NCBI GenBank assembly: GCA_943737045.1
Contig: CALSFV010000014.1
Location: forward strand, 930,001 to 994,000
Length of the DNA: 64,000 nucleotides
Source: Parapristionchus giblindavisi
Taxonomy: Eukaryota; Nematoda; Chromadorea; Rhabditida; Diplogasteridae
Direction of reading: 5' to 3'
Below the pieces are notes generated by a model. The model was not told where the DNA came from. It saw nothing but the letters and a program-made list of their open reading frames with translations, and searched no databases. A program made the position numbers and the translations under genes. Of the stretch, positions 58,417-64,000 are shown one piece after another (within the stretch, counting starts at the first letter, position 1; each line of letters starts with the position of its first letter).

Positions 58417-58505
58417 GTATTATAATTATGAATATGTAACCTCTATCCATACGTCTCTCACTTCTTCATTCACAATCTCATCTACTCTCAACCCTTTGCC
58501 GTAAC

Positions 58506-59055
58506 CTCCGCCGTATCATTAGTAAAATATGTTCCTTTCAAAGAAAAATGAGTTACTTAGTGAGCGACGTCGTTAACTTAAAGAGACCGAAACCTTTGTC
58601 AAGGGTCTCTTCAACGCTCTACGCTCTCTCGTTGTTAGAGAACAGAAAAATAGTGTGTGCGATGAAGAGACTGTTGAGTGAGGTTACTCTCCCTTTAAGA
58701 GTTTCTAGTTTTGTGATTTTACAGCTTCATTTGAAGTCTTTTGCGATGTTCGTCTTTTGCGAAAGTTGAAAAAAAGAGAAAAATCGAGGTTCCTTCTTTT
58801 TGATACTGTGAGTTGCCGTTGTGTTACTGTTGTTACACTATTTAGAATATGATAGGAAAATATAGTTGAATCTACTGTAATTTATCGTTTTTCATGTCAA
58901 TTCACCGTTTCACCGTCGTGGCTGATGAAGAACTTCAGAAGTTCGTCGCGCATCGTCGTTGATGAAGTTTCGGTGAAGATATGAATGTCTACGCAAAATT
59001 CATCGGAGACCGTCCAGTCGCTGTCTTCTGCTCTTCTGCTGATGCGTCCGATTCA
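58506..59055. other. Stretch beyond the right arm, no gene seen
   Basis: Segment 58595-58690 matches 7806-7900 in the same orientation (GTCTCTTCAACGCTCTACGC type), a dispersed 0.1 kb repeat. Otherwise no feature recognised. Confidence 0.4.
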
Positions 59056-59059
59056 TACC

Positions 59060-59200
59060 ATTTTACAGGAATAATAAAGATTTTTGGTGTGTGTAATTGA
59101 TTGAATTCGGTGTCCAAGCCCGCGTGGTCAAGTGGGAGGAATCAGAATCGTTATATAACGGGGGTTAATCAAAATGGGGCGGAGACATGTACGCATTTTT
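59060..59200 (+). other. Repeated gene-like unit U, copy 4 (partial)
   Basis: GTGTCCAAGCCCGCG followed by a frame with SGRNQNRYITG, similar to QNRYIYMG in the 57.7 kb copy. Only the first half of the unit is present. Confidence 0.4.
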
Positions 59201-60100
59201 TTTCTTTTTTTTTTCGTCTAATCAATATATATTGTTTCTGTTTGTCTACGCCCACCATGGTTCAAGGAAAAAAAATATTTCAGTACTCTATACATTTTCG
59301 GCACAAAACAATTCCAAATTCTCAACGATTTCTTACGTGTCCTATACCAGGTGAACGAGAAAAAAAATTCCCAATAATATAGAATTCCATTCATGCTGAT
59401 TTGTAATCTTTTACAGCGGTCATAATGACCGAAGTATAATACAAAAGTCACTTTCAACCCTGATAAGTTCAAAACGATTGATGATATGTCAATTTTGTAA
59501 CGAAGCCTATAGTGTCATATATCACATGAAAAAGCAACAAAATCTGAATAAAATACACTTTTCACATTTAGAAAATCGACCACCAATGCTCAATGCCACG
59601 GATAGACCACCACAATCACCACACCTGTTTTTGCCAACAATTTCTGCCTGAAGGACGGGGTCTGGAGTTAACCCGAAACTGAGCCACGCGCCCTCGGGTT
59701 CAACGTTAGAATACATCACCCACTTCTCATGACCAGTCTTTGATTTGATGAAGTCAATCGAACCGGCGATGGAATGTGAGAAGTGCCAACGGAACTTTCC
59801 TGTTTCCGGAGAAATTTGCAAAAACTCCCCTACTCCCTTGCGAGGGGGAGGCTTAACCTCTCATTTTAGAGAGGGCAGTCCAATGGGTCCCGGTGCTCCC
59901 CGCCCTCTCCTCCAAATGGGAGAGCGCTGGACTGAAACGAAGAAGGAGGAGGGCAATTTTTATAGACATTTGTAATTACTGAATATGATTAAGATTTGAA
60001 CGAGAGAGTACGAAAACAGAAAAAAAACAACAAAAAAAACAGGATAGTGCCGTTCCAACGACGTGTCGACTCTCCTCTGACGGTCGCAATCGGTCAGCGT
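59200..60100 (-). repeat. Inverted counterpart of 3.7-5.6 kb
   Basis: Reverse complement of several segments of 3715-5640, without the foldback found there at 4849-5418. An 99-codon minus-strand frame at 59522-59821 (start MQISPETGKFRWHFSHS, with a C-x-x-C-G-G stretch) has protein-like composition, but I do not recognise it and it has no counterpart in the other copy. Confidence 0.6.
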
Positions 60101-60131
60101 ATGGAGTAGAGTTGGCTATTCGGGATGCGGG

Positions 60132-60173
60132 ATGCGGGCCCGCAATGGCCCGCATGCCATTGCGGGCCCGCAT
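60132..60173. repeat. GC-rich perfect hairpin
   Basis: Two 17-base arms (60132-60148 and 60157-60173, ATGCGGGCCCGCAATGG and reverse complement) around an 8-base loop, in an otherwise AT-rich region. No adjacent T run, so it is not a terminator. Confidence 0.9.
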
Positions 60174-60429
60174 AGAGGCCACGCCCCGTCGCGCGTACCC
60201 CGCGCACATACAGTAGCGCCGGAAAGTTAAAATACACTTTTTGTTTCTGTTGTAATTTTGGCGTCAGTTGAGATATCAAGCTGATACTTGAACATGATGT
60301 ACCCACAGTATGTACGTATTCGATCCTCTTATAAGGTCTCACGGGCCTTTCTGGTCATTGTATAGTGACGACGCAACCGAACAACACTTTTTCGAAAATT
60401 CATTATTCTTTCATGGATTTTTCGTACTC

Positions 60430-61130
60430 GTCATACTTAGTGAGCATCGAGATAACTACAAGCCTATACAGAAAAAAATTTTCAGGTTGCTGCGAATTCG
60501 AGTATTGGGTGCAGACCTGCTGCAACTTCGTGGTCGCAAAATCATATCTCGGCTTCTGGAAGAGCTTAAAAGGAGCTCAAAGCAGCAAACTTATTCACTT
60601 GGTGATTTCTGATGATCCTGAAAGTATGGTAGAGCTATCTCATCATTCATTATTATAGATCGAAAAAGTCACTTTTTTTAAAAGACCCAACTCTGAAAAA
60701 ATCACAATTCTGAGGGCGGACTTTTTAAAATTCTGGTTTTTGGATAGGAATGTTGAAAATATATTAATTAATCGATTCCCCGCGTTTTAGGGCGATTGCT
60801 ATTCGTTCTTGCCGGCGACACTAGATTGTCTGAAGGATAGTCGTTTATGCCGCGTTCCCTTCTTATCTCGCGACCCCTACACATCTCTAGGCCGAATTTT
60901 TCGAACTATGAGGATGAATGAGGAGATAGCTCTACCATACTTTCAGGATCATCAGGAATCACCAAGAGGATCAGTTTGATGCTTTGAACGCGTTTCAAGC
61001 CCTTCTAGAAGCCGAGATATGATTTTGCGACCGCTAAATGGCTGCAAGTCTGCAGCCAATACCCGAATTCGCAGCAACCTGAAATATTTTTTCTGGATAG
61101 GCCTTATAGTTCTCTCAACGCTCACGAAGT
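60430..61130. mobile_element. Foldback element between short direct repeats
   Basis: 60440-60655 and 60915-61125 are reverse complements (GATCCTGAAAGTATGGTAGAGCT and flanks). A 60-base direct repeat (CGATTGCTATTCGTTCTTGC onward) lies at about 60790-60850 and 61137-61197. No coding capacity recognised. Confidence 0.6.
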
Positions 61131-61245
61131 TTGTCGATTGCTATTCGTTCTTGCCGGCGACACTAGATTGTCTGAAGGATAGTCGTTTATGCCGTTTGTC
61201 TCACACACAAAATCGTGCGCACAAGCGGGAAAATATGATTCTGCA

Positions 61246-63908
61246 GGTATTTGTCTGAATAATAATAAACTGAATTGTAGATATCTGAAACTGATACAAA
61301 AAATCTTAAATCCGTGGATGATTACATTGACAACTGGATGAAATTCTCCATTTTCGAAAGAGTTTCATTTTTGAACAGGCTTATCTATACGGTGAATAAT
61401 TGTATTATTTATAGAGTTAATATTATATATTTGATATTTATACTAATAGTATATTTAATATTTATATATATATATCTCCATTTAGGCCCACCATGAACTA
61501 TATGCTAAGTTATTACTTGGTGTCGGCGAAAAGGAATTCGAACCGATGGTCTGGGGTCGGTTAAAGATGGAGACCCACGAGTTTTTTCGTAATAAGACTG
61601 TTCGGATAGAATGATAGAGATTCATCACACGAATCGAAAGACATATCTGATATTGATTCCCGATTTGTTTAAAGCACAATATACGTGTTGAAAGTACAAC
61701 TTTCAAGGCATGTAGAGAGTGCCCATCCAATTTGCATACTTGTTCTCTCATTTTCTCATTATCCCTTATGCCAATTACCATATAATATAAACAATAGCCA
61801 GCATGCCTATCGTGGCGGGAGTCAGTATGCCAACTCATGGGTCCCCTTCTTTAAAACGCATTCCATAGTTTACTTTTACTTATTTTGTTAAATTTCAGAT
61901 TATCTGCTAGAAGGCACGCTCAATTTGATTCGACTCACTAAGGTGAAATATGCTATGTGTATATTGACCGTGTAAAATTGGTACGAGATTTGGTACGAGA
62001 GAGTAGCCAGCCACAATGTCTTTCTATGTTTAGAGAGAGAGCACAAGTGAAAGAGTAGGTAGATCAGAGAGAGCGAGGAAGCAAAGAAGGAAAAAATGGG
62101 TGCGGCTCGATAGAATATTTCTCAGTTTGCAGCACTATGCCGATCTCTTTTATATATCATATAGTGCGCGGCGAAGGTCAGCCGGGTTAAAGAGAGGCAG
62201 CGGAGAAACAATCGAGAGGCGGGGCGAGATGTGGAAGGCTACATCTCACCCGCCTCTCGATTGGGACATCCGTTCGTTAGCACCATTTGTCATTTTCTTA
62301 TGCAAGTACATTTTATACGCTCAATATGAGGCCGTTTGTGTAAGAAACGACCAAGTGCCGGCACAGTCAAAAAATTAAATTTTGGGGATCGGGGTTCTTA
62401 AGGGTGCAGATGACGATGGTCGTGTTCATTTTTCACCAAAACCCACCATTGAGGCCAGACGACGTCGCGTTGAAATCGCGTTTTCAGTTTTTTCTCCTCA
62501 ACCGATTGCACAAAAATTTGCACATGATGCCAGCAGGGGCAGAATTAGATGACGATCACGCCTGTCTAATTCATTTTTCATGAAAAAGTATTAGAAATTT
62601 TAAAAATTTGAATTTCTCTCAAAGGCAATTGCATTTTTAGCGAGATACATAGATCGGACCGTAATGGCTTCAGGATTTCATGGACAATTTTTTAGCCAAC
62701 TTGTGGTACTTCCCTCGTCTATACCATCAACAGATAAGGAACACAGTTGGATCCCCTCCCAGAAGGTGTTTGGAAAGCCGGGAGTTGTATTTCCTTCTTC
62801 ATGCAGCCTCTTCGGACGGAGCTTCTACTGCTACGTGGGTTATTAACTTCAATTTCTAATGCATTCTTTTCTGGATTCTACTTCGAGCACAGATGTGGAA
62901 AGACCATCAAGATACACGATGAACCGATGATTAGAAGAAAGAATTGAACGTCATGGATGTATGAAGGACCCCTGCCATGACCCACCGCACCAATGTGCGA
63001 ATGTGATAAAGATTGATTGTGGTAGGTACTTTCGAGAAAATCAACTTTTAGTGTAGTCATTTTGCCGTTGGAGTGGAGGCAAGAGGCGAGAGAGTGTGGT
63101 GGTACGAGAGAGCAGAGAGGCAGGTGACGCGACGGACATAGGAAGGAAGGGAAGTGGACGAGAGAGTGTCTCTCTGCTCTCTCGCACCACTACGCTCTCT
63201 CGCCTCTTGCCTCCACTCCAACGGCAAAATGACTACACTAAAAGTTGATTTTCTCGAAAGTACCTACCACAAATTGGCTAAAACTTTTTCCATGGAATAC
63301 TGAAGCCATTACGGTCCGATCTATGCATCTCGCTAAAAATGCAATTACCTTTGAAAGACATTCAAATTTTTAAAATTTCTAATACTTTTTCATGAAAAAT
63401 GAATTAGACAGGCGTGATCGTCATCAAATTCTGCCCCTGCTGGCATCGTGTGCAAATTTTTGTGCAATCGGTTGAGGAGAAAAAACTGAAAACGCGATTT
63501 CAACGCGACGTCGTCTGGCCTCAACGGTGGGTTTTGGTGAAAAATGAACACGACCATCGTCATCTGCACCCTTAAGAACCCCGATCCCCAAAATTTAATT
63601 TTTTGACTGTGCCAGATTTCAAATATTTTATTCGACTCTTACGAAAACGGCCTCATATATATGTAGTGTTAATAGCGTTAATGGAGAAATAACTGCATTT
63701 GAGAGACTATCGTTTAACAAAGTAGAAATCGTAAATTTAAAATTGCAAAAATAAAAAAAATAATTGAACGTGAAAATTTAGGACCTGTTTTGGGATATGA
63801 CGGCCTATCCCGAGGAGATAAGAGTGTATGCAGATATCTCTATAGCAGCAAGCACAGTCGCGAACAAACTAAGGGAAAAGTACGATTACAGTGCTCAGCC
63901 AATAGAAG
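61246..63908 (+). CDS. Gene B4: 5' part of the helical gene, runs off the window
   Basis: An upstream exon ends at 61246 (HKRENMILQ), followed by exons 61281-61391, 61486-61555, 61899-61942 and 63782-63908, all in phase with B3 and open. Exon 4 is more diverged (YPEEIRVYADISIAAS). Intron 2 holds a TTAA MITE, and intron 3 holds a 1.3 kb foldback. Intron 3 sequence resembles the left arm (39100-39380) more than the right, whereas the upstream flank resembles the right arm, so this copy is not a recent duplicate of either. No A unit precedes it; the homology begins abruptly at about 61200, just after a direct repeat. Confidence 0.68.
61565..61851. mobile_element. TTAA-flanked MITE in B4 intron 2, 287 bp
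   Basis: Third copy of the AGATGGAGACCC family, flanked by TTAA (61561-61564, 61852-61855). The same intron of B3 (49260-49266, GGTTAAAAC) has the empty TTAA. Confidence 0.9.
62328..63654. mobile_element. 1.33 kb foldback element in B4 intron 3
   Basis: Ends GAGGCCGTTT and AAACGGCCTC. Long arms 62360-62660 and 63300-63620 are reverse complements, and a second inner pair (63005-63080 and 63210-63270) surrounds a GAGAGAGTG-rich palindrome. It is inserted in an AT dinucleotide run that is uninterrupted in both duplication arms. A plus-strand frame at 62664-62846 has no recognisable domain. Confidence 0.82.

Positions 63909-63909
<1 letters not shown>

Positions 63910-64000
<91 letters not shown>
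63910..64000. repeat. (ATT)n microsatellite at the window end
   Basis: Perfect ATT triplets begin at the donor of B4 exon 4 (GTATTATT) and continue to the last base of the window. Confidence 0.95.

Larger units (their letters stand above)
46757..58505 (-). repeat. Right arm of the large inverted duplication
   Basis: Mirror of 26085-42055. Its private insertions are a TA-flanked foldback (49466-50005), a mariner (54000-55253), a 2 kb TTAA foldback (55312-57307) and a TTAA MITE (57312-57639). The left arm supplies empty sites for the mariner and for the TTAA insertions. Confidence 0.93.

Overview
This looks like nuclear DNA of a small invertebrate, most likely a nematode. The evidence is an AT-rich background, short introns ending in TTTCAG or TTTGCAG, mariner elements, CR1/Jockey-type LINEs and many short inverted-repeat transposons. 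The species cannot be told from sequence alone. No rRNA, complete tRNA, CRISPR, operon or prokaryotic signature was seen.

The host genes are mostly copies of one unit. Unit A encodes a cysteine-rich ectodomain, one membrane helix and a charged coiled-coil tail. Unit B lies just downstream on the same strand and is an 11-exon helical domain that I do not recognise. A and B may be a single gene. A copies: 656-2525 (+), 12127-13640 (-), 40750-41955 (-), 42261-42497 (+, fragment), 46854-48107 (+). B copies: 7936-11523 (-), 29819-39836 (-), 48984-53109 (+), 61281-63908 (+, runs off the window). Only B at 48984-53109 looks intact over all 11 exons. The others carry a frameshift, a missing exon, or are cut by the window edge.

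The dominant structure is an inverted duplication. Arm 26085-42055 is the reverse complement of arm 46757-58505, meeting inside intron 3 of gene A. A full-length LINE (42498-46627) sits at the centre. Each arm has its own later insertions, and the other arm supplies the empty site, so target-site duplications can be read directly (TA, TTAA, 8 bp, 9 bp).

Layout: 1-2525 unknown gene end and gene A1; 2526-7900 repeat-rich; 7936-13640 B1 and A2; 13641-25080 a LINE1 copy interrupted by LINE3 (15373-19569) and by a 4.4 kb TA-flanked DNA element (20191-24555); 26085-42055 left arm with B2, A3, a mariner and LINE2 (about 32.1-36.6 kb); 42056-46756 centre; 46757-58505 right arm with A4, B3, a mariner and a 2 kb foldback; 58506-61200 repeats; 61246-64000 start of B4, with a 1.3 kb foldback in an intron.

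Two observations stand out. None of the three LINE families has an AUG for ORF2: LINE3 shows a textbook GGGAAAC slippery heptamer at the ORF1 stop, LINE1 has a single in-frame TAG, and LINE2 has a short -1 overlap. Also, the B-gene intron after exon 4 starts its ATT microsatellite at or within a few bases of the 5' splice site in all four copies.
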